From: Paracoccaceae bacterium
Lineage (GTDB): Bacteria > Pseudomonadota > Alphaproteobacteria > Rhodobacterales > Rhodobacteraceae
DNA: 57,666 bases
Reading direction: 5' to 3'
NCBI GenBank assembly: GCA_023260655.1
Contig: JALQUU010000011.1
Location: forward strand, 1-57,666
A program made the translations under genes and the position numbers. Positions 34,597 through 41,632 of this stretch are shown here, one piece after another (the first letter of the stretch is position 1; each line of letters starts with the position of its first letter). The notes beneath the pieces are model-generated. The model saw nothing but the letters and a program-made list of their open reading frames with translations, searched no databases and had not been told where the DNA came from.

Positions 34597-34640
34597 GTTT
34601 GATACTGGAGGGGGAGAGAAATCATCCCCTCTCCAAGTTG

Positions 34641-35030
34641 TTAACTTTTTTCGTCACTTTCATCACCGCGTCGGCGCCGGTCGAACTGATCGCGCCAATC
34701 CCTTGTCAGCAGGCCCGACGCGATCGCCTCCCGCTCAATCGTCCGCAGCTCAGCACGAACCGCGCGGCCAACCGCCGCCCACCGTTTGGCTTGCTCCTTG
34801 GCCTCGGTCGTCGACCGCCCATGCTTGAGATGAAGCGCCCGCAGCTTGGCCAGGCCCACCGGCGTCTTCGCGCCGGTCGAGCGACCGCCATGCAGCCGGC
34901 ATCGGGCCTTGCCTCTAACAGCCGGACACTTGCAGGGCTGGCCACTCCGGGTTGTGGCCCCGCAAGCTACACCTGGCCAATTGGGTCCAAACTGCCAATG
35001 CCGGGCGGCCTCTCCGAATGTCATCCCCAT
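34641..35030 (-). CDS. HGG-motif phage-associated protein (129 aa)
   Basis: Small basic protein with CGATTRSGQPCKCPAVRG followed by CRLHGGRSTGAKTP and LKHGRST. The Cys pair plus HGGxSTG segment is a recurrent motif of uncharacterised prophage and island proteins in Rhodobacterales, often near terminase or replication genes. I chose ATG 35030 because GGAGGTG lies 7 bp upstream; the longer frame to 35153 is less likely. It is convergent with the primase. A DNA- or zinc-binding role is possible; function unknown. Confidence 0.7.
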   Translation of the reverse strand: MGMTFGEAARHWQFGPNWPGVACGATTRSGQPCKCPAVRGKARCRLHGGRSTGAKTPVGLAKLRALHLKHGRSTTEAKEQAKRWAAVGRAVRAELRTIEREAIASGLLTRDWRDQFDRRRRGDESDEKS

Positions 35031-36107
35031 TTTCTTCACCTCCATTGCCAAAGAAGATTCAAGGGCCAAGGACCAAGAACCCTGTTCTTCATCGACATTG
35101 TCCTCGCCCCTATCGCTCGGGCAGTCTCGACTCGATCCAATCTCCCGGACCACCGGCGGAAAGCACGACGTAGCCCAACTGCGCTGGGCGCGTGCTCCTT
35201 GGACCTTGGTCTTTACTTAGTAAGAGCCTCTGTTGATCCATCACCTCGTGAACGATTTCCAAACACCCCATCTACGCAAAGGGGGTTACTGTAACTTTTC
35301 TGACTCGACGAAACCTAAATATTCGCCCCCCTCACCCCCTTTTTCGTACCCGCCTTTCCAGAGAAGTCCCCCCTTGTTCTTTGGCTGGTAAATTTTGTTG
35401 GGTCTAAATTCATTTGGGCTTTTAAAGAGGGGGCAGGGCCACAGCGCCCCTCTCTTTACAGCTGGCAACAAGAACCGAGTTGCGAGCTGCGCGGATCTTG
35501 AACCTTGGACCTCTAGCTCCGTTTGAAGAGGATCAATCCTGCGGCCCCACTGATTGTTATAATATAACACTCATGTGGCTTGTGCAACACTTAGGGTGCT
35601 AAGATGCAGATGCGGGGCTACTGGGGTTTGACCGGTCAGAACTGGTAGCAGCATACTAACGTGGCGGGTTTTGTCCTGAACAGACGCTAGTCAGCCCCCT
35701 GCCCTGCCTCAAGCGGAGTTAATCTGACAAGACCGTACTGACAAATCCGAGCATGAAGAAAAGTGGGCGGCGAGGAAAAGGTCTTGGGGAGCTTGCCCGC
35801 CGCCCAGTCATGCATGGGAAGTTCTGCAATCTCAGAATGGGGCAGAAAGTTAACATGTTCAATATAAAACTGTATGCAGGCATGCGTCTTGCCACAAATT
35901 GTCAGGTGGCGGTGGGCGGGCTGGACTGAGCGGCACCACCTCAGCTCCACAGTGGTGCTGCGGGGAAGAGTTTGAGGCCAGACTAACGAGGCCGATTGCC
36001 CTGCTCCACCTAATGGTCGGCTTAGTCTGCAGGGCTAAATTGAACAAAAAGTTGACTGAAGAGTATTTTGTGGCCAAGTGAACGCTGCGTTTTGAGAAGA
36101 AAAAGCC
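35031..36107. other. ~1.1-kb gene-poor stretch inside the element
   Basis: No reading frame here is convincing: the longest (35286-35570 minus, 35687-35950 minus) lack ribosome sites and family resemblance. Visible items are an 11-bp palindrome GTTACTGTAAC (35285-35295), an imperfect hairpin near 35420-35460, and the first IS6-like terminus (35690-35734). The bactofilin gene's promoter should lie in its 3' part. Confidence 0.5.
35690..35734 (-). repeat. IS6-like terminus, copy 1
   Basis: Read on the minus strand from 35734 it starts GGTCTTGTCAGATTAACTCC and continues CGCTTGAGGCAGGG. It aligns with copy 2 (37055-37099) and copy 3 (41224-41268) along 45 bp. No transposase frame follows inward, so only the end survives. 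Confidence 0.6.
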
Positions 36108-36509
36108 ATGTTCAGCAAGATCAAACCCGATACCGACCGAGCGTCCCAAATCCCTTACAAGGCACCGGCAGACAAAGCGCCTTTGGCAGACAAACGACGC
36201 TCTATCCTTAACGAGGGCGTTGTCATCCGCGGCGACTGGACAAGTGACGGGGTGGTCGAGTTTGGCGGCTCAATCGTTGGCGACCTCACCGCAGAAGTCT
36301 TGGTCATAAGCAAGACAGGCAAGGTGATAGGCAACATGCGCGCGAATACCGTGACGATTGAGGGGCATCTTGAAGGCACTGTCTCAGCCATCAAGGTTGC
36401 GATCAAGTCCTGCGCTACTCTGAAAGCAGATATCGCGGCTGAAGAGATTGCCATTGAGTCTGGCGCCATTATCGAAGGCCACCTCAGTATCAAACCCAAG
36501 GCCCAGTGA
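36108..36509 (+). CDS. Bactofilin, polymer-forming cytoskeletal protein (133 aa)
   Basis: DUF583/CcmA-family right-handed beta-helix protein that self-assembles into filaments and positions cell-wall enzymes. Repeats of the type VIRGDWTSDGVVEFGGSIVGDL, VIGNMRANTVTIEGHLEGTV and ATLKADIAAEEIAIESGAIIEGHL (residues about 40-130) form the helix rungs; the N-terminal 35 residues are disordered and proline/lysine rich, as usual. Next to it is a 45-aa single-helix membrane protein, a possible anchor. A bactofilin as mobile-element cargo is unusual. Confidence 0.9.
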   Translation: MFSKIKPDTDRASQIPYKAPADKAPLADKRRSILNEGVVIRGDWTSDGVVEFGGSIVGDLTAEVLVISKTGKVIGNMRANTVTIEGHLEGTVSAIKVAIKSCATLKADIAAEEIAIESGAIIEGHLSIKPKAQ

Positions 36510-36589
36510 AAAACTTAATCGTCGTCATCTGTTCGTGACCGCGTTAGACTGTCTTTGCCGCTGCATGCACCACATCGGAGCAAGAGCCT

Positions 36590-36727
36590 ATGGGACTGGA
36601 TTTTAAGAAGCCGCCGCAAAAACGTTGGTCGCTCAACCAGATCTTGGTTGCCCTCGTGCTCCTCCTTGGCGGCTCCGTGCTTCTGGCAAACGTATCGCCC
36701 CTCGAAATCAGCGCCTACTTCGATTGA
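36590..36727 (+). CDS. 45-aa single-pass membrane protein beside bactofilin
   Basis: ATG 36590 to TGA 36725-36727. The peptide begins MGLDFKKPPQKRWSLNQILV, then a single hydrophobic helix LVALVLLLGGSVLLANV and a short acidic tail ending EISAYFD. GGAG lies about 11 bp upstream. A positively charged N terminus before the helix predicts Nin-Cout. Located 80 bp after the bactofilin gene, it may tether filaments to the membrane. Not a family I recognise; too short for routine ORF calling. Confidence 0.6.
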   Translation: MGLDFKKPPQKRWSLNQILVALVLLLGGSVLLANVSPLEISAYFD

Positions 36728-36748
36728 TCTACCCAAAAATAGAGCACG

Positions 36749-37033
36749 ATGACCCAACGTCGGTCTGAGGTCGATAAAAATGATCGCCCATGTGCCTGGC
36801 GACGGCGTATGGCGGCGGGTGACTTCAGCACCGTCCGCGACCTAGCAATCGCCGTGAACCTCGCCGAGCGTCATGTCAGCAGACAGCTGCGCTTGGCCTA
36901 CCTCGCGCCTCAGGTCTTGAAACGCCTAGTCTACAAGCGCGATGTCACTGCCATCACCGTCATGCAGCTCACAGAATGCGCGCTCCTGTCCTGGCAAGAG
37001 CAGGAGATCCGGGTGTTTGGCGAGGCTGGATAA
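36749..37033 (+). CDS. ParB/KorB-like HTH protein fragment (94 aa)
   Basis: Resembles the C-terminal part of small recombinase-associated HTH proteins common in alphaproteobacterial islands. Matching segments are WRRRMAAGDFSTVRDLAIAVNLAERHVSRQLRLAYLAPQVLKRL and ITVMQLTECALLSWQEQE; family members read LLRLTLLAPDIVEAIL and WEEQR at the equivalent places. The HTH is at about residues 28-50. An IS6-like terminus begins only 22 bp past the stop, so the gene may have been cut or moved by the insertion sequence. The start codon ATG 36749 lacks a clear ribosome site; the true N terminus may be missing. Confidence 0.6.
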   Translation: MTQRRSEVDKNDRPCAWRRRMAAGDFSTVRDLAIAVNLAERHVSRQLRLAYLAPQVLKRLVYKRDVTAITVMQLTECALLSWQEQEIRVFGEAG

Positions 37034-37054
37034 TCCGAAGTGGGGTGGTCAGAA

Positions 37055-37099
37055 ATCCGCCCCCTTCCCTGCCTCAAGTGGAGTTCCTCTGACAAAGCC
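37055..37099 (-). repeat. IS6-like terminus, copy 2
   Basis: On the minus strand from 37099 it reads GGCTTTGTCAGAGGAACTCC and continues ACTTGAGGCAGGGAAGGGGG, about 85% identical to copy 1 over 41 bp. The start resembles the GGCTCTGT/GGCTTTGT ends of IS6-family elements (established knowledge). No inward transposase. Confidence 0.65.
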
Positions 37100-37109
37100 G
37101 ACCCGCTGG

Positions 37110-37769
37110 CTAGTTGCCAGGCTTGAGGAAGCAGCGAGTCTTTTCGATCGCGTCGCCGATATGCGTGGTCATCGCAGCAATTGCCGACTTGGTATCACCA
37201 GAAAGCAGCCCATCAAGTATGCGTTGGTGGTCGTCCCAAGACTGTTTGGCCGACGCGGAGTCGCGTAGGACCTCTGCCATGGCACGCAGCATATGCGGCC
37301 AATTTGCACGCATGGACGCTTCGACAACGTGGTTGCCGCTCCAGCGATATATCATTTCGTGAAACTTTAGGTCAGCATTTAAAAGTCGTTTTATATCATG
37401 CGCCGCAACGGCAGCACGACCTTCACGCATGACGTGCTGAGCCTCTTCACGGGCAGTGTCGTTAATGTTCTGCGCGGCAAGGCGAACGGCTAAGGGTTCG
37501 ACCACTGAGCGAAAATCATAGATGGAATTGTACTGCTCAATGCGAATTTCAGTGACGACAACGCCGCGCCGCCCGTTTTCGCGTACGAAATCATTGGCTT
37601 TAAGGATAGAGATTGCGCTGTTGACAGGCTGTCGTGACACGTTCAGACGAGCCGCGATATCATCCTGATTAAGCCGCTCACCTGCAGGCAGCTCTCCGGA
37701 ACAGATGGCATCTAATAATATCTCATAGACTTGCTCAACTAACGTTTTCTTGGGTTCAATCGAGTCCAT
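37110..37769 (-). CDS. GntR-family (FadR/FCD) transcriptional regulator (219 aa)
   Basis: Winged HTH at residues about 8-75 (VYEILLDAICSGELPAGERLNQDDIAARLNVSRQPVNSAISIL) and an FCD effector domain after about residue 85, with the metal/ligand residues in FRSVVEPLAVRLA, LKFHEMIYRWSGN and a late His. It is transcribed away from the RHH gene; a perfect 16-bp palindrome in the spacer (37830-37845) fits the FadR-type TnGTnnACnA operator, so autoregulation and control of the cargo operon are likely. The effector may be a sugar acid or similar carboxylate. Confidence 0.9.
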   Translation of the reverse strand: MDSIEPKKTLVEQVYEILLDAICSGELPAGERLNQDDIAARLNVSRQPVNSAISILKANDFVRENGRRGVVVTEIRIEQYNSIYDFRSVVEPLAVRLAAQNINDTAREEAQHVMREGRAAVAAHDIKRLLNADLKFHEMIYRWSGNHVVEASMRANWPHMLRAMAEVLRDSASAKQSWDDHQRILDGLLSGDTKSAIAAMTTHIGDAIEKTRCFLKPGN

Positions 37770-37829
37770 TTAAAATCCTCAAACGTTTGCCAGCGGCACT
37801 AGAGATAACAGCTATAGACAAAATTATAC

Positions 37830-37845
37830 ATTTCGTATACGAAAT
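37830..37845. promoter_or_regulatory. 16-bp perfect palindrome, likely GntR operator
   Basis: ATTTCGTATACGAAAT is fully symmetric and contains TCGTATACGA, matching the FadR/FCD operator pattern TnGT-n2-ACnA. It lies 61 bp upstream of the GntR start and 64 bp upstream of the RHH start. Confidence 0.75.
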
Positions 37846-37908
37846 TTTTAAAGGTGGGTCTTTTTGTTCGCCAAAGTTCGACCTTACCGCCGAAAGGGAG
37901 GAAGCTTT

Positions 37909-38202
37909 ATGTGCCATGTATTTGCCGGGCAAGATCCGCATCGCTATGCCAGTAGCACACGACGACTTCGACTGAACAGGCAAAGTACCAGTATTCGTTT
38001 GGAAAACGCCTTCTGGAGCATTCTGGACGAAATCGCCGCCCGCGACGGGATGAGCACGCCAACATTCATCTCGACGCTTCACTCCGAGGTCCTCGAACTA
38101 CGTGGCGAACCCGAGAACTTCACATCTTTGCTTAGAAGTGCTTGCCTGAAGTTCATGGAAACCTCCAGAAAAGAGCCCGCTTCGCCGATTGCTGCGGAGT
38201 AG
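37909..38202 (+). CDS. Ribbon-helix-helix domain protein, RHH_4 type (97 aa)
   Basis: Small protein of the RHH_4 (PF13467-like) family. It begins MCHVFAGQDPHRYASSTRRLRLN, followed by TSIRLENAFWSILDEIAARDGMSTPTFISTLHSE and FTSLLRSACLKF. The strand plus two helices form the DNA-binding ribbon. ATG 37909 has GGGAGG 8 bp upstream; the track start at 37864 is not needed. Alphaproteobacterial members are often encoded near oxidoreductases, but their targets are unknown. It may bind the two dyads that follow it, before the VOC gene. Confidence 0.85.
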   Translation: MCHVFAGQDPHRYASSTRRLRLNRQSTSIRLENAFWSILDEIAARDGMSTPTFISTLHSEVLELRGEPENFTSLLRSACLKFMETSRKEPASPIAAE

Positions 38203-38230
38203 AACAAGCTTACGGGACAAAGAAATCCAA

Positions 38231-38280
38231 AGGTAGTATGGACATACTACCTAGACCGATCAGGTCACCCATACCCTGAT
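38231..38280. promoter_or_regulatory. Two dyads upstream of VOC-GMC operon
   Basis: AGGTAGTATG-ga-CATACTACCT (38231-38252) is a perfect 10-bp-arm palindrome. ATCAGG (38259-38264) and CCTGAT (38275-38280) form a second one with a 10-bp spacer. Both lie 30-85 bp before the likely TTG start and are operator candidates, distinct in sequence from the GntR palindrome at 37830. Confidence 0.65.
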
Positions 38281-38315
38281 TTCAGAAATTGGAATCAAAA
38301 AGGGGAGTGGGCATT

Positions 38316-38711
38316 TTGGCCAAGACTATACACTCGATGGTGCGCGTTCTTGACGAAGCGCAGTCGATTGAATTTTATTCGAAAGCTTTTGGCTTAGAAG
38401 TCGTGGATCGGCTGGATTTCGAGTCATTCACACTGATCTACCTTTCAAATGGGGAAAGCGGTTTCGAGCTTGAGCTCACCGTCAACAAGGGCCGTACAGA
38501 ACCCTACGCGCTTGGCGACGGATATGGCCATCTTGCAGTGTCGGTCTCCGATGTCGAAGCCGAGCATGCCCGACTGACCGCCGCAGGCCTCGCACCGCGC
38601 AAATTGGTCGATTTCCAGAACGCCGGTGTCAAGGTCGCAAAGTTCTTCTTCATCGCCGACCCTGACGGCTACCAGATCGAAGTTTTGCAAAGAGGGGGAC
38701 GGTTCCAGTAA
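38316..38711 (+). CDS. VOC-family (glyoxalase-like) protein (131 aa)
   Basis: Vicinal-oxygen-chelate fold, lactoylglutathione-lyase-like: two beta-alpha-beta-beta-beta units with HSMVRVLDEAQSIEFYSKAFGLEVV, and HLAVSVSDVEAEHARL with DPDGYQIEVLQ. Metal ligands are likely His7 (HSMVRV), Glu in the first unit, His in GHLAV and the terminal Glu. I chose TTG 38316 (MAKTIHSM) with GGGGAG 8 bp upstream; GTG 38307 and TTG 38289 are alternatives. It is 33 bp before the Tat-exported subunit, hence in the same operon. Substrate unknown. Confidence 0.82.
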   Translation: MAKTIHSMVRVLDEAQSIEFYSKAFGLEVVDRLDFESFTLIYLSNGESGFELELTVNKGRTEPYALGDGYGHLAVSVSDVEAEHARLTAAGLAPRKLVDFQNAGVKVAKFFFIADPDGYQIEVLQRGGRFQ

Positions 38712-38744
38712 CCGCTTACCTCTCGTCATTCAACGGAGGAGACC

Positions 38745-39266
38745 ATGACGAAAATAGACAGAAAGGGGCTGACGCGGAGAGCCCTTCTTGGCCGCGCGAT
38801 TGCAGCAGGTGCGCTTACTGTATCAGGTGCTGGCTTCATCGCCGCGCCGGATGCTGCCTGGGCACTTGAGGTGTCCGTTATTACGCCAGAACAGATGGCA
38901 ACTTTGCTGCAAATGGCCCGAGATATCTATCCGCACGACCAGGTAGGCGATCGCTTCTATGCCGTCGCAGTAAAGGGATACGATGCCGAAGGCGCCAAGG
39001 AAATGGTTGCGGCAGGCATTTCGGAACTGAACGCGGCAGCGCAGGCCATTGGTCATCCCGATTACCTGTCGATCGGCTGGGAAGAAGATCGCGTCAAGGT
39101 CCTGGAGGCTGTTGAGGCAACCGCGTTTTTCCAGACGGTCCGCGCGGGTCTCGTCACAGGCCTCTACAACCAAAAAAATATTTGGCCGATTTTTGGCTAT
39201 CAGGGCGAGTCCTATTCCCAGGGCGGTTACATTGACCGCGGCTTTGATGACATCGACTGGCTGTAA
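38745..39266 (+). CDS. Tat-exported gluconate-2-dehydrogenase subunit 3-like protein (173 aa)
   Basis: Small partner subunit of a membrane-bound FAD dehydrogenase. The N terminus contains the twin-arginine motif TRRALLGRA, a hydrophobic stretch and an AWALE cleavage site. The mature part, with MATLLQMARDIYPHDQVGDRFYAVAV and VLEAVEATAFFQTVRAGLVTGLYNQ, matches the subunit-3/hitch-hiker family that carries the GMC subunit across the membrane. The AGGAG before ATG 38745 and the 14-bp gap to the GMC gene indicate co-translation. Length is usual. Confidence 0.9.
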   Translation: MTKIDRKGLTRRALLGRAIAAGALTVSGAGFIAAPDAAWALEVSVITPEQMATLLQMARDIYPHDQVGDRFYAVAVKGYDAEGAKEMVAAGISELNAAAQAIGHPDYLSIGWEEDRVKVLEAVEATAFFQTVRAGLVTGLYNQKNIWPIFGYQGESYSQGGYIDRGFDDIDWL

Positions 39267-39280
39267 CGGAGGAGTCAAAA

Positions 39281-40849
39281 ATGGTTACTAAATTTGAACT
39301 GAACGACGACTCTGTAGTCGTCATCATCGGTACCGGCGCAGGCGGAGGTGTGCTTGCCAACGAACTGGCGCAAAAGGGCGTTAAGGTCGTGGCATTGGAA
39401 GCGGGTGGTCGTTACCTGCCAGAAGACTTCGTAAACGACGAGTGGGAAAGCTTCGGCCAGCTTGCCTGGACTGACGCGCGTACCACTAGCGGTTCATGGC
39501 GCGTTGCTAAAGACTTTGCAGGGTTGCCGGCTTGGATCGTCAAAGCCGTTGGCGGCACCACCACCCACTGGGCAGGCGCCTCGATCCGCTTCCAAGAGCA
39601 TGAGTGGAAGGCCCTGAGCACTTACGGCAACGTCGATGGTGCCAATCTCCTTGACTGGCCGATCGACGCTACCGAAATGGCGCCTTGGTACGAAAAGGCG
39701 GAAACCAAGCTTGGCGTGACCCGTACAGGCGACCGCGCCGGACTTCCCGGCAACAACAACTTCAAGGTTTTCGAAAGAGGTGCGAAGGCGCTTGGCTACA
39801 ACGAAGTCCACACCGGCCGCATGGCGATCAACTCTCGCGAATACGATGACCGTATGGCCTGCCAGCAGACAGGCTTCTGCTTTCAGGGCTGCAAATGGGG
39901 TGCGAAATGGTCGGCCGCCTACACCGACATTCCGCGCGGTGAAGCAACGGGAAACTTGGAAGTCCGTGAGCGTAGCCATGTGGCACGCATCCTTCACAAT
40001 GAGGCGGGCAAGGTTAAGGGTGTCGAATATTTTGACAAGGACGGCAACCTGCATCTGCAGAAAGCCCGCATCGTTTGCGTCGCCGGAAACTCGTTTGAAA
40101 GCCCACGTCTGCTGCTTAACTCGGCATCCAGCATGTTCCCGAATGGTCTCGCAAATTCGTCAGGAATGGTTGGCAAGAATTACATGCGCCACACCACCGG
40201 CTCAGTCTACGCGATCTTCGACAAGCCGGTCCGTATGTGGCGCGGCACGACGATGGCAGGCATTGTTCAGGATGAGGCTCGCCACGACCCGTCGCGGGGC
40301 TTTGTCGGCGGCTTCGAACTCGAGACCCTGTCCTTGGGCCTTCCCTTTATGGCGGCCTTCCTAAATCCGGGCGGATGGGGACGCGGCTTTACCACGGCAC
40401 TTGACCATTATGAAAACATGGCAGGGATGTGGATCGTCGGTGAAGACATGCCTCAACTGAACAACGGTGTCACGCTGTCTGACGTCAAGGATCAGTATGG
40501 TCTGCCTGTAGCCAACGTCAACTTCGATGACCACCCGAACGATGTTGCCATGCGCAACTATGCCTACAAACGTGGCATTGAAATGTACGAAGCCGTCGGG
40601 GCAACCCGCGCCTTCCCGACGCCGCCCTATCCATCGACCCACAACCTTGGCACCAACCGAATGTCAGAAAAGCCTGAGGATGGCGTCGTCAACAAGTGGG
40701 GGCAGTCGCACGACATTTCCAACCTGTTCGTTTCGGATGGTAGCCAGTTCACCACTGGTGCCGCAGAAAACCCGACGCTGACAATCGTTGCTCTGGCAAT
40801 CCGTCAGGCAGATTTCATCGCTCGCGAAATGTCGGCGAACAACATCTAA
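39281..40849 (+). CDS. GMC family FAD-dependent dehydrogenase (522 aa)
   Basis: Catalytic subunit of a gluconate/glucoside-type dehydrogenase. The FAD site GTGAGGG is at residues 17-23, followed by GGTTTHWAGAS; the catalytic His/Asn region lies in STHNLGTNRM and ENPTLTIVALAIRQAD near the C terminus. Cys194, Cys200 and Cys204 could bind an iron-sulfur cluster, as in related FAD dehydrogenases. No signal peptide is present, fitting export piggy-back on the subunit-3 protein upstream. No cytochrome c subunit gene follows in the element, so the electron acceptor is supplied elsewhere or differs. Glucoside 3-dehydrogenase (LacC-LacA) is the closest named arrangement I know. Confidence 0.9.
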   Translation: MVTKFELNDDSVVVIIGTGAGGGVLANELAQKGVKVVALEAGGRYLPEDFVNDEWESFGQLAWTDARTTSGSWRVAKDFAGLPAWIVKAVGGTTTHWAGASIRFQEHEWKALSTYGNVDGANLLDWPIDATEMAPWYEKAETKLGVTRTGDRAGLPGNNNFKVFERGAKALGYNEVHTGRMAINSREYDDRMACQQTGFCFQGCKWGAKWSAAYTDIPRGEATGNLEVRERSHVARILHNEAGKVKGVEYFDKDGNLHLQKARIVCVAGNSFESPRLLLNSASSMFPNGLANSSGMVGKNYMRHTTGSVYAIFDKPVRMWRGTTMAGIVQDEARHDPSRGFVGGFELETLSLGLPFMAAFLNPGGWGRGFTTALDHYENMAGMWIVGEDMPQLNNGVTLSDVKDQYGLPVANVNFDDHPNDVAMRNYAYKRGIEMYEAVGATRAFPTPPYPSTHNLGTNRMSEKPEDGVVNKWGQSHDISNLFVSDGSQFTTGAAENPTLTIVALAIRQADFIAREMSANNI

Positions 40850-40958
40850 CTCTCAATCGGATAAGAAATTGAAGGGCCAAGAAGGCCCTTCAAACAATAC
40901 GTGAAACAACAAAAGTAGAAAGCGGTGCTGTCTTGTGTGGACGGCATACGTCTATGCA
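40850..40958. other. Region after GMC gene, with weak terminator hairpin
   Basis: TTGAAGGGCC (40869-40878) pairs with GGCCCTTCAA (40884-40893) around AAGAA, right after the GMC gene. No U-tract follows, so termination efficiency is uncertain. Nothing else is evident up to the IS6 remnant. Confidence 0.55.
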
Positions 40959-41010
40959 GGTGGTGTCAGAACAATTCGAACAAGTCTCAGGTTTGACCTG
41001 AAACCTGCTC

Positions 41011-41220
41011 TTAGCCTGCAAGCAGTTGCCGCCACTCAGCGAGAGCAGCAGTCCGGTTCAGCCCGCAATTTAATGAGTAAGCAAGACTACGCTCTTGTAA
41101 TGGAGTCTCGACTTTCCTCAGCGACAGAGGAAACCGGACATAGAGCATCACGGCCAGGCGGATGACCTCCGGGCTGTTCTTGAAGTCCTTGAAGGAGGTG
41201 CCTTTGGATGTGAAGTTAGT
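41011..41220 (-). pseudogene. IS6-family transposase with internal deletion
   Basis: On the minus strand the frame reads TSFKDFKNSPEVIRLAVMLYVRFPLSLRKVE, the N-terminal HTH region of IS6/IS26-type DDE transposases. It passes directly in frame to TPLQERSLAYSLNCGLNRTAALAEWRQLLAG and a TAA, which reads like the normal C terminus (family ending AALAEWRQL). About 160 residues including the catalytic DDE core are missing, so it cannot transpose. The plus-strand frame over the same region (40935-41165) is a shadow. Confidence 0.75.
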
Positions 41221-41223
41221 CTA

Positions 41224-41268
41224 GTCGGCCCACTAGCCTGTCTCGAGCAGAGTGCTGCTGGCAGAGCC
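41224..41268 (-). repeat. IS6-like terminus, copy 3
   Basis: Outer end of the IS6 remnant; aligns with copies 1 and 2 and has the same orientation. The three copies delimit 35734-37055 (bactofilin block) and 37099-41224 (oxidoreductase cargo). Confidence 0.6.
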
Positions 41269-41346
41269 CTTCTCAGCTATTTATTCTCTTTTTGTAGGCG
41301 TTTGAGCTATTTCAGTTAATAAACATCCATACCGCCGTACACCTGA

Positions 41347-41367
41347 CGCGGTCACACGTCGGTCACA
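41347..41367. repeat. Terminal 21-bp repeat, right copy
   Basis: CGCGGTCACACGTCGGTCACA, 19/21 identical to 30657-30677, same orientation, 90 bp inside the right attachment repeat. Confidence 0.6.
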
Positions 41368-41459
41368 CGCAAATTGACAAATTCTCAAAAAACCGAAGAA
41401 TTAGACGGCATCACCGATTTGGTGTGGCCCTGTTTTTATAGGAGATTATCGAGGTTATT

Positions 41460-41536
41460 TGGTAGCGGAGGAGGGACTTGAACCCCCGACACGCGGATTA
41501 TGATTCCGCTGCTCTAACCAACTGAGCTACTCCGCC
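41460..41536 (-). tRNA. tRNA with CAU anticodon (elongator Met; Ile2 possible)
   Basis: A full cloverleaf reads on the minus strand from GGCGGAGTAGCTCAGTTGG to CCTCCGCTACCA, 77 nt with an encoded CCA. Anticodon CAT is at 41500-41502 in the loop ATCATAA between GCGGA and TCCGC. D loop AGCTCAGTTGGTTAGAGC and T arm CGGGGGTTCAAGTCCCT are canonical. Acceptor GGCGGAG pairs with CTCCGCT-side bases. CAU could also be lysidine-modified tRNA-Ile2; the GGCGGAG acceptor and overall sequence favour elongator Met. Nucleotides 6-77 are shared with the left attachment repeat, so the element restored the gene on insertion. Confidence 0.96.
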
Positions 41537-41632
41537 AAACCGTGCTGCTGATTATGGAATCTCCGAGGAGACGTCAAGACGAAGTTGGGCAGAAAATAAT
41601 GGGAAAATCGGATGCCTCAACAACTCTCGTAT

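Larger units (their letters stand above)
40959..41268 (-). mobile_element. Deleted IS6-family insertion sequence remnant
   Basis: The left end GGCTCTGCCAGCAGCACTCT (from 41268, minus strand) resembles IS6-family termini; the inward frame encodes a transposase start joined to its C-terminal end. At the other side GTGTCAGAACAATTC (about 40963-40977, plus strand) may be the opposite terminus. About 310 bp remain of an expected 750-800 bp. Confidence 0.65.
30551..41531. mobile_element. ~11-kb integrative element in a CAU-anticodon tRNA gene
   Basis: Bounded by two perfect 75-bp direct repeats (30551-30625 and 41457-41531) that correspond to the 3' part of a tRNA gene. The right copy completes an intact tRNA; the left copy is a displaced fragment. 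Inside are a tyrosine integrase 63 bp from the left repeat, an AlpA-like HTH protein, a P4-type primase, an HGG-motif phage protein, and cargo genes. Base composition is visibly more AT-rich in the integrase region than in the flanks. It looks like a phage-satellite or integrative-mobilisable island; with the primase broken, autonomous replication is doubtful. Confidence 0.9.

Noticed and set aside
40935-41165. 76-codon plus-strand frame at the end of the island
   Set aside because: The opposite strand encodes an IS6 transposase remnant, which explains the sequence better.
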